Below are positions 12,073 through 23,421 of a stretch of DNA of 64,000 nt, piece by piece. The notes beneath the pieces are model-generated. The model was not told the DNA's origin, ran no database searches, and saw only the letters and a program-made list of their open reading frames with translations. Source of the DNA: Isoetes taiwanensis. Taxonomy: Eukaryota > Streptophyta > Lycopodiopsida > Isoetales > Isoetaceae. Each line of letters starts with the position of its first letter. The first letter of the stretch is position 1. The DNA lies in NCBI GenBank assembly GCA_021234155.1, contig JAJEKV010000002.1, forward strand, positions 20,673,726-20,737,725, read 5' to 3'. Both the position numbers and the translations under genes were made by a program.

Positions 12073-12091
12073 GACCCGGCAGCGGCGACAG
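12073..12091 (-). other. Primer-binding site resembling tRNA-Asp
   Basis: Directly after the 5' LTR (minus strand ...CCAAACA) comes TGTCGCCGCTGCCGGG. This resembles the complement of the 3' end of plant tRNA-Asp, a common primer for gypsy elements, with about three mismatches. Element 1 has a related but more altered site. The tRNA comparison is from memory and is approximate. Confidence 0.6.
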
Positions 12092-12691
12092 TGTTTGGGG
12101 TCTGGGTTCGAACTCACGGAAGACAGCCCCTGCGGAGGACCCGTGGATCTAACGGAGAGTCAGGGGGACTATGTCACGCGGATTTCTTGGAAAAAAAGAA
12201 GAAAAAAGAAGAGAACAGAACAAATGAAAGAAAGATGATAAGCTTCCTTGATATCAATGATGAAAATACATGAGCTCTCGCAATAGAGAGAAAACTGAAA
12301 GGAGACAAGACTCAAAACTCATCTAAAAACTTATGAGCTAACTCTACTCATATATATAGTACAATGGCCTTGGGCCCAATATAGACACTACGGACCGATC
12401 TCGGTGCCGACTCACCGGAAGGAGGCCCGATTCTGCGGAATGTTGGCAGTGCCTCTTGAAGTGCCTAGAATCACGCCCGGACGCCGACGCGGGTGTGGAC
12501 GGGGCGATCCCGTCCTTGTCTTGGCCGAAGCGCCTCTTGTTGACCCGCCAAAGGCTTTACCGGGCGTGGGTCGCTTAGTCTTCTGTGGAGGCTTGGATGT
12601 CTCGACCCGTGGTTGACCCGAGGATCTTTGAGCTTGACTGGTGCGACGTATGCATGAATAGTCCCTGGCAGGGGGAGGCACAGGACTAACA
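12092..12691 (-). repeat. 5' LTR of gypsy element 2
   Basis: The 600 bp LTR runs from TGTTTGGGG to GGACTAACA on the plus strand. On the minus strand it carries a TATATATA box near 12350, suitable for driving the element's transcript. The CTTCA duplication follows at 12692-12696. Confidence 0.88.
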
Positions 12692-12696
12692 CTTCA
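12692..12696. repeat. Target-site duplication CTTCA, right copy
   Basis: This is identical to 1724-1728 and directly abuts the outer LTR end at 12691. Confidence 0.85.
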
Positions 12697-12729
12697 ATGA
12701 GACGATTACAACAACAGTTATATAATGAG
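12697..12729 (+). CDS. Possible right half of a host exon split by gypsy element 2
   Basis: Eleven codons (MRRLQQQLYNE) continue the frame of 1705-1728 and are followed by GTTAGT, a possible donor. The peptide looks like a coiled coil but is too short to identify. Downstream plus-strand exons at 14895-15069 could belong to the same gene. The start of this exon lies in or beyond element 1. Confidence 0.3.
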
Positions 12730-12906
12730 GTTAGTATATATACTGAGAAATATGAGGAAGAAATAATACTAAAAATAATGCTGATAAGCTAAGAGAAGCC
12801 TAGCTCACCTTATAGAACATGAGTCCCAATGCAACCTCTCAGGCTAACAATGAATATTTTGTTGCATTACGTAATGCTCCGATAATAAAGCTTTGGTCAT
12901 AAGGGG

Positions 12907-14576
12907 TTTTTTTTTTTGAAGGACTTGAGCCTTTATTATCCAGAGAAAGTTACAAAGTATAATAGGGACTAAAAATTCAGTGGAGAGAATGTCCATTAGA
13001 GCAAATCCACCCCACTCAAATACAACATCTAAACAGTATAAAGAACAAGAAAATCTCATGAGTAAGTGTGAATCTGAAGATAGTGCTCCTAAGTACGGCT
13101 CTTCACCTCATTAGCAATTGATGAGCATCTGAATGCTTTGACAATTCGTTGTTGGGCATCAAGAAGGACCTATGCATCTGAACAAGCAAGACCTTTGAAT
13201 ATGAAAAGATTCCTTCTTTTCCAAATGGACCAGATGATCCATGCTATTTAAATTGCAATAGAAAAGGCCTTGAAGCCACAACCAAGCATGCCTGACATGT
13301 CTACACAGGAAGAAGCAATGCGCAATTGTCTCGTTCCTCTGTGCACATAAGGGACAAAGTGCAGATACCTCTGGACGAAATTTGTGCACCAGAATATTAA
13401 CGCGCAGCCGACGATGAATGACTTGCCATCATAAAACAGATACTTTGGGATGGAGTAGTTTATCCCATACCCATTTCCATACTGCTTTCTACCGGTCCCT
13501 AGGAATGACCAAAGGCCACTTGGATGAAGGAGGCAAGACGTCCGCAGCAAGCAAGACCTTGTACATGGAATTCACCAACTTATCTGCTTTGACATGCGCA
13601 TGAACTACCCAACGCTGGAGGTCATCCACTTGTGCTATTGGAGGAAGAATTGAAGACACCTTCTGCCAAATAGCCCGATCCCACCGTAAAAGGAGGAACT
13701 TAGCTCTAAACTCTTCCCATGTCAGCAACTGCCTTTGATTGTTATACCAATCAGATATCATATACACACTTGCTGATCTCCATCAACATTGTGTCAATGG
13801 GTGGATTGAAGATACCAGAGGACCACCGTCCAATGGAATCCACCAAGAACTTGTAGTAGTGCTAGTGTGCGCAAGATGGTGAAAATGAAACAGAGATTGT
13901 ACAGTCTCCCACGCAACTAGTATCCTCTAAGAAATGGAGAAGCATTAGGGTATGGATCAGTGGATAAAACAGATCCCAGGGGAAAAGTGGTCTAACAGAT
14001 GGAGATCCAAAAGAAATGCACATTTGCAAAGACTGATAAACAAGACGGGAATTTGGCCAAATAAACTTAGAAATCATCATCTTGCTCTGCAAAAGAAAAT
14101 TAATCATCCCAAGGCCGCCAAAATGCTTTGGCAACATGCACTTTTTCCAACTAACTTTGACAGTAGCACCCTTCTCTGCCGCCCTCCCCCCAAATGAAGT
14201 TCCTGACAACCCTGACGATAAGTTGTACTTTTGGCTGTGGAGCCAATATGAATGAAGCCATATACACATGAGTACTACTTAAAACTGATTTAGCCACAAT
14301 GATTTGTTCCGCCATGGAAAGCTTAGCTGTGGACCACCAGAAAAGGTGCTTTTCCAAGCCCTTAATCACTGCCTCTCAAGCATCTCCTGATGAGATATGA
14401 ACACCTACAGGGATACCAAAAAGTTTGCTTGCTTTACCATGGGGAAGGATCATCCATGGATTAGGCAGTTACGCATGGTGGAACTGGAGAGTCCAATGCC
14501 CATAGTCGTGCGCCGCCCAACCCACAAAAATACCGGATGCTAGGAAAAAGGAATCCAGCGAGGAAATGGCATTCTG
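12907..14576 (-). mobile_element. 5'-truncated LINE (L1-like) with poly(A) tail
   Basis: The minus strand ends in a run of A (plus-strand T run at 12907-12917). It is flanked by CATAAGGGG at 12898-12906 and CATAAGGTG at 14577-14585, a 9 bp duplication with one mismatch. Coding pieces in minus order are: 14151-14369 with AKLSMAEQIIVAKSVL and VRNFIWG; 13862-14269 with KVSWKKCMLPKHFGGLGMI; 13489-13767; and 13159-13389 with SALCPLCAQRNETIAHCFFLC. These are the post-RT segment and the zinc-binding domain (zf-RVT type) of plant LINE ORF2. Endonuclease and RT palm are missing, as usual for a truncated insertion. Frames are broken. Confidence 0.82.
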
Positions 14577-14585
14577 CATAAGGTG

Positions 14586-14894
14586 TTTGAAACATTCAAG
14601 TTGTATTAATTTTGCCCTTACACGAATATTATATTGTTTAGTATTTGCTTTCTGGAAATTTTGTATTTTCATGTTCAAAGTAAAACACATGATGTTTGCA
14701 TTATTAACATGATGATTAAGTCATCTTGTATTTTTAATTTATTATGGGTAACTAATAACATTTCCCTTTTACATGGCCATATGTGTAGAATCTTGATAGC
14801 TCAATTTCTAATGCTGAAAGTGCACGCAGCAGCAATGCATATTCTGCAAGTTTATGTGTTCCTTTAGTTATGAACAATACTTCAATTTCAACAG
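14586..14894. other. AT-rich non-coding stretch, probably intron
   Basis: No convincing coding sequence is seen on either strand. It lies between the LINE insertion and a small predicted exon and ends with a pyrimidine-rich AG, so it reads as intronic sequence of the gene ending at 15069. Confidence 0.4.
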
Positions 14895-15069
14895 AACAAG
14901 AATACACAAATGCAAATGCAGTATCTTTGAAGGTCTGTTCTACTCGGAGTTTAGATGCATAAATAAGCTCCTAATATCAAGTTTTTCTTTGGGAATATAG
15001 GAAGCTTCAGATGAATCGTCAGAAGATGTCGATGCAAATGAAGATTTCAATACAGATGACGATTTTTAA
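14895..15069 (+). CDS. Last two exons of an unrecognised host gene, acidic C-terminus
   Basis: The penultimate exon (14895-14932) follows ...TTTCAACAG and reads QEYTNANAVSLK before a GT donor. A 68 bp intron ends ...GGGAATATAG at 15000. The last exon (15001-15069) gives 22 residues dominated by Asp, Glu and Ser, ending DDDF and then TAA. The codon phase joins correctly across the intron. An acidic terminal tail is common in several protein families, so no function is assigned. The upstream part of the gene has been disrupted or spread by the insertions at 1-14576. Confidence 0.5.
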
Positions 15070-15576
15070 GATGGCTTTTTTCTCCAATGCGGTAATTAGT
15101 TTTTACTGGATTGCTTTACAACATCTCATGTTAATTTTCTGCTTATAAAGAAAGAATAGATTAGACTGATTGGAAATGGATTACCTATGCCAAAGCTTGA
15201 ACAGATAGTTGTCAAATACAAAAAAAACATCATCAACTAAAAAAAGAAACTTTATTGCACATCTTGGTTCTCCAGCAACAATAAATTACCAGTGGCATCG
15301 TTCTTCCTTTCCATACATGTAACTTCCACCTACATTACAACTCTAGAATCTTACCCAACTCTAGAATCTGAATCTAATATGGGAATTCTGGAGATCTCAT
15401 TTTATGACAGCCCAACATTTGTAGAAACCTTTCTTGAAAATGTCATTGACAACCGTGAGTTAAGTCGGATCAAAAAATCCAATGAATCCCTTGAAGTTAT
15501 GGCATTAAAAAAAGAGGACGGCCTTCGAAATTTAACCATGCCAAAAGATCGGTTAGCTACAAAGATAGATAGGTAG
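15070..15576 (+). other. Probable 3' UTR or intergenic sequence
   Basis: No recognised gene. A 94-codon plus-strand open frame (15292-15576) has no similarity I recognise and begins in AT-rich sequence, so I do not call it a gene. Confidence 0.4.
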
Positions 15577-16611
15577 ATAGATAAAGTTTTAACGTCCACT
15601 GAGCTACTAAAGGACTATGGGATGAGCAGGACATCAAACCGAAAATAAAACAACCGAGGCCCCATCACAAAACAAAATGAAATTAAACAGGGACAAATTC
15701 CCAATACAAAAGAACAAGCATATATCCCAAAGTTCTCTACCACCTTCTTCCATACATTTACATCTCAATGTGAGAGTAAGAATTTTGCTTGAAATGGCTG
15801 CCATGACAAGAGGCGACCATCTTCATACCATGCTTCATTAGAGACATCTGCTAGGGCCCACCATCTCTGTAAGGGGATGAACAGATGCAGCAAGTGGGGT
15901 GTTAAGGGGTCTGATGGCAATGGCGCCCACCACCACAAAATATCTAGGAGAGCATGGGTGGATGGACATGGCCAAAATAGATGTCTGACTGCATCCCATG
16001 CTGTCAATAATCCTCGAAGGGAAGGAGATGCAGGAAGAGGCTTAAAAGGGTGAAATAGAGCCTAGGAAAGAACTGGTTTGACTGTCTTCTTGCCAAGAGG
16101 AGTACAATGACCGAGAGATTGTTTGAGAAGATGAAGGACAGGAGAGTCAACTTCACCATTCAAGAGTGAAGACATGCCAGAATCAGAGTGTCCAATGTCC
16201 ATAAGGCCATACACTTTTGCCAATCCACCAATACACTAGAAGCCAAAGAGAATGCGTCTAAGAGCAGTTTTGCAGCTTCAAGGTTCTTGGAGTTAGCGAT
16301 GAGAAAGAGAAAAGTGTCATCAGCATATTGATTGCAAACTTCTTGTGTACCATCCTCCATAGCGAGACCCTAAAAGATCCCCTCTGCAAATAACTTCGAT
16401 AGCATCTCTCGACAATTGTGAAAAGGAGTGGTGCTAAAGGGCATCCCTGACGAATACCTCAACTAAGTGGGAAGATCGCTAATGGCTCATCATGAAAGAG
16501 TACAATAGCTCCGACAGAGAGATGCAACTTCATGATGTCTGATGTGAATTGCTATCCGAATCCCAATCTAAGCATACACAAACGCATGAACTCCCAGCTG
16601 ACACTATCATA
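15577..16611 (-). mobile_element. LINE B, 3' part (RT C-terminal portion onward)
   Basis: Reading the minus strand from 16611: DSVSWEF, then a stretch ending GIRQGCPL, then NQYADDTFLF with the RT catalytic YADD at 16316-16327. At 15765-16007 follows the post-RT segment with WDAVRHLFWPCPS. The left end carries a short GATA-type repeat near 15560-15590 that may be the LINE 3' tail. The sequence continues the RT interrupted at 23459, since the insert at 16612-23454 splits the Lys-Ser-Tyr-Asp-Ser region of the domain. Several stops show it is dead. Confidence 0.8.
16608..16611. repeat. Target duplication CATA, left copy
   Basis: CATA precedes the TIR start at 16612 and is repeated at 23455-23458. 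Removing one copy plus the insert restores an uninterrupted LINE reading frame (AKSYDSVSWEF). Confidence 0.75.
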
Positions 16612-16644
16612 GGGTATGTTTTTGTTAGTGGTATACAAAAAAAC
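16612..16644 (+). repeat. Left terminal inverted repeat
   Basis: This 33-bp end pairs with 23422-23454. The conserved core is TTAGTGGTA then ACAAAAAA. Confidence 0.8.
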
Positions 16645-17020
16645 GAAATTTTAGCACGTCTTCATCACCTTTTTTTAGCGCTTTTTTTACGTCGCGGGCG
16701 GAAAAAAATGAAGGGTGCCGTGCAACTTGAAGGCTTCATGACGGGCTATGAAGTCGGGATGGCAGGTAATGAAGTGCTGGGCGCAAAAAGGCCGTATAGA
16801 TCCCATCATGCCAATTATCAAAGAATTCAGTATGATCCTGCCGTCAGCATATAATTCAGCCCACAATCCGAGAATTCATTAAGTAGACGAGCCGTTTGAT
16901 CTCAAATTCGACCCCTTTTGGTGTATTGCTGAAAAAACTGATATCTCTGTTCCTCTTCCGGCAAGCGCTATTTCATCTTCTCAGTACACCCGATTTCTTA
17001 AATTAATTTGTTTGTAGACC

Positions 17021-18918
17021 ATGGCAAACGAAGTTAAGGAGGTAAGCCCCAGGAATTAGCTTTGAAGACCTGTTTTTTTCTCTGTTATGAAACTGATTTT
17101 TTTTTCTTTTTGATTGCAGATGAAAATTGCTCGAACTGAGGCTGAGTTTGTTTCATTGAGAGATTTATGTGGTACTGGCACAAAGCCGAAAGAAATTAAG
17201 TGGAAAGATGTTTCTCCAGCAGATTGGAATGAGATATGGAAAGCCCCTTTGGTTAAAGGGAAGATTCATGTGAAAATGATTCGAGAACAGTATGCCACCA
17301 AGCTAAAAGATCTGATTTCCAAGATATATCAAAGGGGCCTCACCAACAATGAGTGTAGGACTCAGCTTTCTCGTGCCTTTGTGTGGCAGAACACTGTTAA
17401 AGCTCGTCTTAATCCAGAGAAATACAAGGTTAATTGGGCACAGTTTGCAGCTCAGGCTTACAGGGATTCAATGGACAAGAGGTCAAGAAATGATGGGTCT
17501 TATTTCAATAAGAGCATAGAGGCCATTCTGCATGTCATAAACAGCTTGAACGAGCTCAAACAAATTGATGAAATGAACATACTGAAGAAACAAGAGGATC
17601 TGTTGAGGCTCGAAGGTGCTGTACAAGGTGCTGACAAAAATTGTTCTGTCCTGCTGGAAGCTATTGAAGACAAAAAACAAGCTTGGACAGATATGGAAGC
17701 AGATTTAAAAACAGACATGGACATAAAGTCATGCATCGAGACCCTTAAAAGGGAAGAGAAATTGCTAAGAGAAATGCTGGAGAAGTCGCTTGCCAAAGTC
17801 GACAGAACCCAGCATTTTGCACTCCAAAAGGAGTTGAGAAGCTGAAGATGGATGTTGCAAGGTATCAAGAGAAAATGGAGTACTGGCACAAGTGTTGTAA
17901 AAATGTGCAGTTCATGCAGCAACATGTGAAGTCCAAAAGGCATGTCAGAGTAACCATGGGAGAGTATGTTAAGCTTTCTTGCCAGCACAAGTATCATGTG
18001 TATTGCTTTAGTATAGTGCTGGAAACTCTGGCATGCATAGTTCCAGAATGTGGTGAAGTGCCTCAAGCACTTTAAAAGAAAGCGGGATACAAAGCTGATC
18101 TGGCTAGTTGAGAGTGAAGAAGATGCTGATGCTGAAGAGGATGATGGTGGTGAAGAATTTGAAGAAGATGAGGAAGTTGAAGATACAACTCCCAAGAAAC
18201 AGATAGTGAAAAAAAACCAGAAATTTGAGGATAGTCTTTGGAAGCGGCGGTGAGGTAAAACCGATGAAGATTTTGTACCTATTAGGAAGGCCGTGAAGCG
18301 GACCCATTAATTTTCGAAGTGCTACAAAAAAGATGAGAAGATCTGATACAGGTACAAATAACTTTTAATTGATTTGAAGTTATTTTTCTTTTTTTGATGT
18401 ATTTTTTTTTTTGGTGTTTCAGCAGTTGATCTTATTGATGTGGACAAGCTTAGTCCAGTCAAGATGACTCACTATGCTTCCTCTCCAAAAGCAAAAAAGA
18501 ATGATGCACCAGATTTGAACATGCAGGCTGCTAAGGAAGGTAAAGTGTTACTAGGTGCTGGATTTGTGCTGTATTATTTTTTAATCTATTCCTTTTATCC
18601 TTCATAGTGACAGCAAAGGTTCAACAGGATTTGGTCCACAAAAATAACAATGAAATGAAGGATGTTAGTCCAAAAAAAGGTTAAAAACCTTTTAACAATA
18701 TATTTGTTTCCTTTTTTACTTCTTTCCCTGAAATTGAGTTTTTTTTTGGTTTTGCAGCTGAGGTTGTTTCCACAGATGATGGAAAAGGTGTTAGTAAGGA
18801 TGAGGAAGCAACTTCTGAAGAGAATGTGATTCCAAACACTGACATAACACTTGACCAAGCAGATTGGGCTGCTGAATTGAAGAAGTATCAGGCTCCTGCA
18901 ACCAAGAATGATGAATGA
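17021..18918 (+). pseudogene. Second gene of the DNA transposon: coiled-coil protein with Cys/His motif and acidic tail
   Basis: Exon 1 (17021-17041) reads MANEVKE before GTAAG; exon 2 begins at 17120 after TTGCAG. The first 240 residues look folded and then helical: RDLCGTGTKPKEIKWKDVS, then Glu/Lys-rich coiled coil. After a frame change near 17830 it continues to LSCQHKYHVYC and IVPEC, a Cys/His cluster resembling a partial RING. A highly acidic stretch (about 18110-18190) and a Lys-rich stretch follow. Later exons are 18422-18541, about 18607-18678 and 18758-18918, ending AATKNDE-stop after a QADWAAELKKYQAP motif. Frame changes near 17830 and 18060 and a TGA near 18251 break it. The function is unknown. 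It may be an accessory transposition protein or a captured host gene. Confidence 0.6.
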
Positions 18919-19269
18919 GTTTGCTCTTCACTGCTGATGTTATACCAGCATTAATATTTATGATCTGCTTATGTTATACCTGCATAATGCATTTTGTAAT
19001 GTAGTCCACACTTGTGGACGTTTTTGTAATACAAGGAAAGTTTATGTTTTATTCCTAAATGTGAATTGTTTATTCTGCATTCCTTTTTCTTGTTGCAAGT
19101 TTAACACAAATCCAAATGCTGTGGGTTTTAAATAATGTATAATTAGATTTGTATTGAATGGAGTAATTTTTTTGCCAAAATAAACACAACTCTAAAAGCA
19201 CTTAGTTTTAAAGAATGTGTATATTGATTGAATTGATTTGTATACATCACTGCTTGCATTGTGCTGAAT

Positions 19270-20273
19270 GCGAGTTCATCAACTTTTTCCTTTTCGAATG
19301 TTCTTGCCATTCTTAGAAGTTGTTTTGTTTGCAACAACTTTACTCGACTTTGCAACATCTTTTTCTTGGTTTGCTGCTATCCTGGCTTTCTTGCTATTTT
19401 TTTTTAATTCTTTTTTCACTATTTTTCTTGCTTGCCTTGCACTGACCTTGCTTGCAACCTGCTTGGTTGAATTTCCTACAACATCTTTCTTGTCTGTTTG
19501 TTTTTTCTTTCTTTATTCTTGGTTTTCCTTTTTCCACTTTCTTTGCTTTTCTTGAATTGGCCTTGGTTGTTGCTCCCTAAGCTTCTTGTTATTTCTTTGC
19601 ATCACCTTTGGGCTAGAATTGAAGATTGAGCTTGCAAACTTTCTAGAATATGCTCATGGACCTCCTCTTGTAACTCATACATGTTACCTCCCATATCTTG
19701 CATCAAGAAGTTGCATGATACAACCAAATATTTGTACACATTGCGGTCACGGTTCATGTCTTAGAAGTTCATACTTATTATCACCTACAAACTTATAAAA
19801 CTTTTACTGTTACTACAACTTCTCTCCTACCAAACTTACGTCCCCGGGGATCCTTGAAAGCCTTCTCAACAACATGCTTTTAATGAAAGTACATTTGAGA
19901 ATGTAAAATCAACTTTTCTCCTTATTGTCTGCTGGAGCAACAACAGCAAAATTCTCTCCAATGTCTATGATATCAGACTTCCACTCAGCATCACCTTCAT
20001 ACACTGGCCCATCACAAGCTTCTATTTCCTCCTCGATTCCTGGCCTTAATTCTGAAAAAACCCATGACCCTATTCTTTCTTTGTTAATACACTTGTTTGT
20101 ACTTAGCGGACCAACAATGGTGGCAAAAGCAGGAATAATTCATGTGTGCAACCATAGTAGGGTCCTTGTTGTTGACTGGTCTAATGCTATGGAACTTGCT
20201 AGATCCTACCAAAGTAGCACACTCAAACAATTCATCCCTGCACACATCTTCTTTGCCTATTTCCCAAAAGAAT
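19270..20273 (-). pseudogene. C-terminal exon region of the transposase, frame-disrupted, Lys-rich tail
   Basis: A seventh exon starts at 20273 after a GCTGCAG acceptor and continues the frame of exon six: FFWEIGKEDVCRDELFEC, then CFCHHCWSAKYKQ. A stop appears about 60 codons in, near 20092. Shifting one base restores an open frame (INKERIGSWVFSELRPG and onward), so a single indel separates the two parts. Further downstream (about 19560-19275) one minus frame is strongly Lys/Ala-rich (SKVSARQARKIVKKELKK), which looks like a basic tail. Whether the indel is real or a sequencing error decides if the element still makes a full transposase. Confidence 0.6.
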
Positions 20274-20337
20274 CTGCAGCCAAATAAATGAGTTCATAAA
20301 TGTTGTTTACAAATACAACTATGAACACAATATTTAC

Positions 20338-23150
20338 ATTAGCTTGTCGAATTCTTTGAAGTGTTCCTGGCAAAATATTACAACATCATGAGCATTTCTT
20401 AAAGGTCTAGAATTCCTCTTTAACATTTCATGTGTGAGTGCTCTTTTAATCACTGCCCCTGCCCCATCATGTTCACCTACAAACAAAAAGAGAAGCTTAC
20501 TTTGGAGACATACAATTGAAGTAAATCTAAGGTGCTGGCATACCTTTTCCATGGTAAGAGGCAAAGTAATTCCAGTTAATTGGAATACCAGAGGTCTTAA
20601 AAAATCTACCAATGAAGAAAAATGTTCTTGCACCCTTGAATTGATGTGAGCAACCATCAGACCACATCACATGGTTGGTGTAATCCACACCTTTCTGGCC
20701 TAGAAACTTAGCATGCTTATTAAGACAATGTTGAACAAAGAGAGTATCATGTTCTCTGTCATCCGAAACATAAAAGTGTGTCTCTTTGATGATGTTCCTC
20801 TCACACTTACTTAGACAATTTTCTTGAACCTCTGCAGCAGTTGCATGTCTGTATGTGATGTGCACCAGTATTGTGCATTGATAATTCCTCCAATGCAAGC
20901 TTTGGATCTCTTGCTGTATTTTGAATGTGTAATTCTCAGCAAAGTCTATTACTGATACAACTGTGTCTTTTGGAAAAGTGGCTAAGCAGTCCCTGAACTG
21001 TTTAGCCTGCCATCTGGCTTCATAGTTGTGAGGAATAAAATCTGTCAATACATTCTTAGCATACTCCAAAATATCAGCAGTACTACTTGTCTTGTAAACG
21101 AGCTTAACTATTGGTTTTGGTACTACTTTCAAAGCTCCAGTTCCATCAGGTTCAGTAGATGGTTCAAAAACCTGTAATTTTACATAAAACTCTTTTAGTA
21201 ATGAAAATGAAAGATTCTGAAATACAACAACAAACTAAAGTAGATAATACAGCAAGGGTTTACTCTATCAAATGTCTTCCAGTCAACTGTGTGACCAGCA
21301 CCTCTATTCAACTCTTTTGGACACATAGGCAATTTGGAAGGACCACAAGAATTGCATTTCAATAGCATGCAATTATGTTGATACCACTCATCTGCTATAT
21401 CTTTGACACAAACCAATGACCTCCACATATCACTTGATGACTTGTATGTCTTCAAGTTGGCTTCACATTTAAGGCCAGGACCACATACAGCACATGTACA
21501 ATTACATTCACTTCCATGAATCTTTGTGTCCAACCTCATCTTGTTAATTGCTTGTCTAACATAATCCAATCTCATGTGATATACACAGCAGCATGTCTCC
21601 CTGTCCTTTACTTTCCTTACAAAGCTAGGTTTCAGTGCATGAAAAGCTGAGAAAGACACCTCGAATTTTGGAAACTCTCTTCGAAATCTTTCATAAAATG
21701 AAACCTGCATTAAAACCATAAGCATTGTAGGCATGGTAAATTTAAAAAAAAAAAAATAAGAAAGGGAGATTAGATAAACCAACCTCAGTCTCTTCCAAAA
21801 AATGTAGAGGATGCAATATTTTATTGCCTTTGGCAATCCTAATTTTAATCACATGCTTCTTGCATGGAGACACTCTTGAATTATTGGTCCAGAACTCTAC
21901 CACAAGCTTTTGCTGCTGATTAGTGAGTTTGTCAGATCTGGTTTGTCTCTTAAACATTGACCAGGGACCTTCACCAATTTCTGCTGCTGCTCTTCTATGT
22001 ACTGCTGTTGTTATATATTTTCTGTTCAAATTCAAACATTCAGATAGCCTTCTACAGTTGGTTTTTTCTGAGGTAACAGCATAAACCATTGCTGAGGTTC
22101 GAGCTCTGACCACATCAGTTTTCCTATCATACTTATGTTGAGCCAAAGATTTCCTCAAGTTATCCACTATTGTTGACATTGTTTTCACTTCTTTCAATTT
22201 CAATACCTGGTATTCTGGCAGTCTTTTAGCAGCACCTTCAAGAATGGCTTCCCTGTCTTGTTGTGAAGCATTTGCACATACCTTATTATTATACAATGCA
22301 ATTTTTTTTGAAATTTGTTGTTTTCTTCTCTTGCTTAGTCCACTGCTGGAGCCATCTTTCTTTAAGTCTGCTTCTCTTGCTCTTTTCTTTGCTCTTTGTT
22401 CTCTCCTTTTCATTGCATGCAATTTTCTATAGAGTGATTCCTGATCTTCAAACCCATGTTCATGCTGGACCTCAACACCACCTTTAAAACAATTAGCAAA
22501 AACTAGTATTTCAAGACTGTTTAACATTTAAAAGCAGTTTTCAAGCACTTACCAGAATTTGTAGGTAGATCACAAAATGCTTCAAAACCATCACATTTTG
22601 TTCCAATATTGGATGTCTCTGGTGGCTCTGATTCAGTGGTAGCATCACAAACATGAGACTGAGTGTTCAACCGAAAATCCTCTTCACAATTTCCAGTTCT
22701 CTCACCAACAACAAAATTCCAATTGTCTGTTGGTCCGAATTGACTGTTGGCCTCAAATTCATCTGAAAAATGAGGTTAACTTGTTAGCTATCATAATTTG
22801 CAAGCAATTGATCAGTAATTCAAGATATTACCATTATAAGTACTGAAGATAAATTCCCCCTCAATATTTGCAGTTCTTTCGCCAGCAGGAAGAAAAGAAT
22901 TATCTGCTGTCTCCACAACAGGGCAATTTTCAACTGACTGGAGAAAATTATCTGCCAAGCGGGAGCATAAGCATAAAAATTCCTCGGATTGTTGTTCCAA
23001 ATTCCGGATACTGCTTATGAAAGCTTTAGCATCAAAAGTGACACTATGCTTCGAAGAAGATTGGAGAAATCTTTCCTCCCAATTCATGGCAAATTCACTA
23101 AAAGAAAGCACATCAATTCTGAAAAAGTATAAACTGTGGAAGCCCGCCAT
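20338..23150 (-). CDS. DDE-type transposase-like protein, six spliced exons
   Basis: Exons on the minus strand are 23150-22832, 22762-22553, 22481-21784, 21704-21264, 21171-20544 and 20476-20338. Every intron is GT...AG and every junction keeps frame, giving about 811 residues without a stop. Exon 3 has a basic region (KRREQRAKKRAREADLKK) suited to DNA binding or nuclear targeting. Exon 4 has a Cys-rich cluster (CNCTCAVCGPGLKC, then CNSCGPSKLPMCPKE). Exon 5 has VVSVIDFAENYTF and HVMWSDGCSHQFKG, each with a candidate catalytic Asp. The exon 5/6 junction forms YHGKGEHDGAGAVIKR. I recall this motif order from uncharacterised transposase-like proteins of diverse eukaryotes, but I cannot name the family. 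It would act on the element's own TIRs. Confidence 0.8.
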
Positions 23151-23421
23151 TCTCTCTCAATTGCCTGCCAATCTTTCAACTGACTCAAAATTGAAGCCAT
23201 GATTCTCCAGCAGCAAATTCGGGATCGATGAGATGGATTGATGAGATGGCTTCAAGATTCCGGATTGCTGAGATGGCCTGCTGATCAACCGTTCCGGATG
23301 ATAGGAAGGAAATTGGCGGGTGATCAGCAACCGTGACGGGCCTTGAAAAAATAGGTGACGGGCATGAAGAAATTCGATGAAGGGCAAAAAGCACCTCGCC
23401 AGCACCAATATGTCGCGACAT

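Larger units (their letters stand above)
1729..12691 (-). mobile_element. Complete Ty3/gypsy LTR retrotransposon 2 (10.96 kb)
   Basis: Two related LTRs (1729-2290, 562 bp; 12092-12691, 600 bp) bound the element and CTTCA duplications flank it. On the minus strand the order is LTR, tRNA-Asp-like PBS, gag with a CCHC knuckle, protease, reverse transcriptase, RNase H, integrase, a 3.9 kb extra region, polypurine tract, LTR. RT before integrase is the Ty3/gypsy order. The Asp-type PBS and the long region after pol recall the Tat/Athila group, but I did not confirm clade. Coding frames contain many interruptions, so the copy is probably non-autonomous, though some indels could be sequencing error. 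Confidence 0.92.

Noticed and set aside
19268-19555. Phe/Leu-rich plus-strand ORF that looks like a membrane protein.
   Set aside because: It is the antisense of a Lys/Ala-rich tail of the minus-strand transposase region; hydrophobic composition is a mirror effect.
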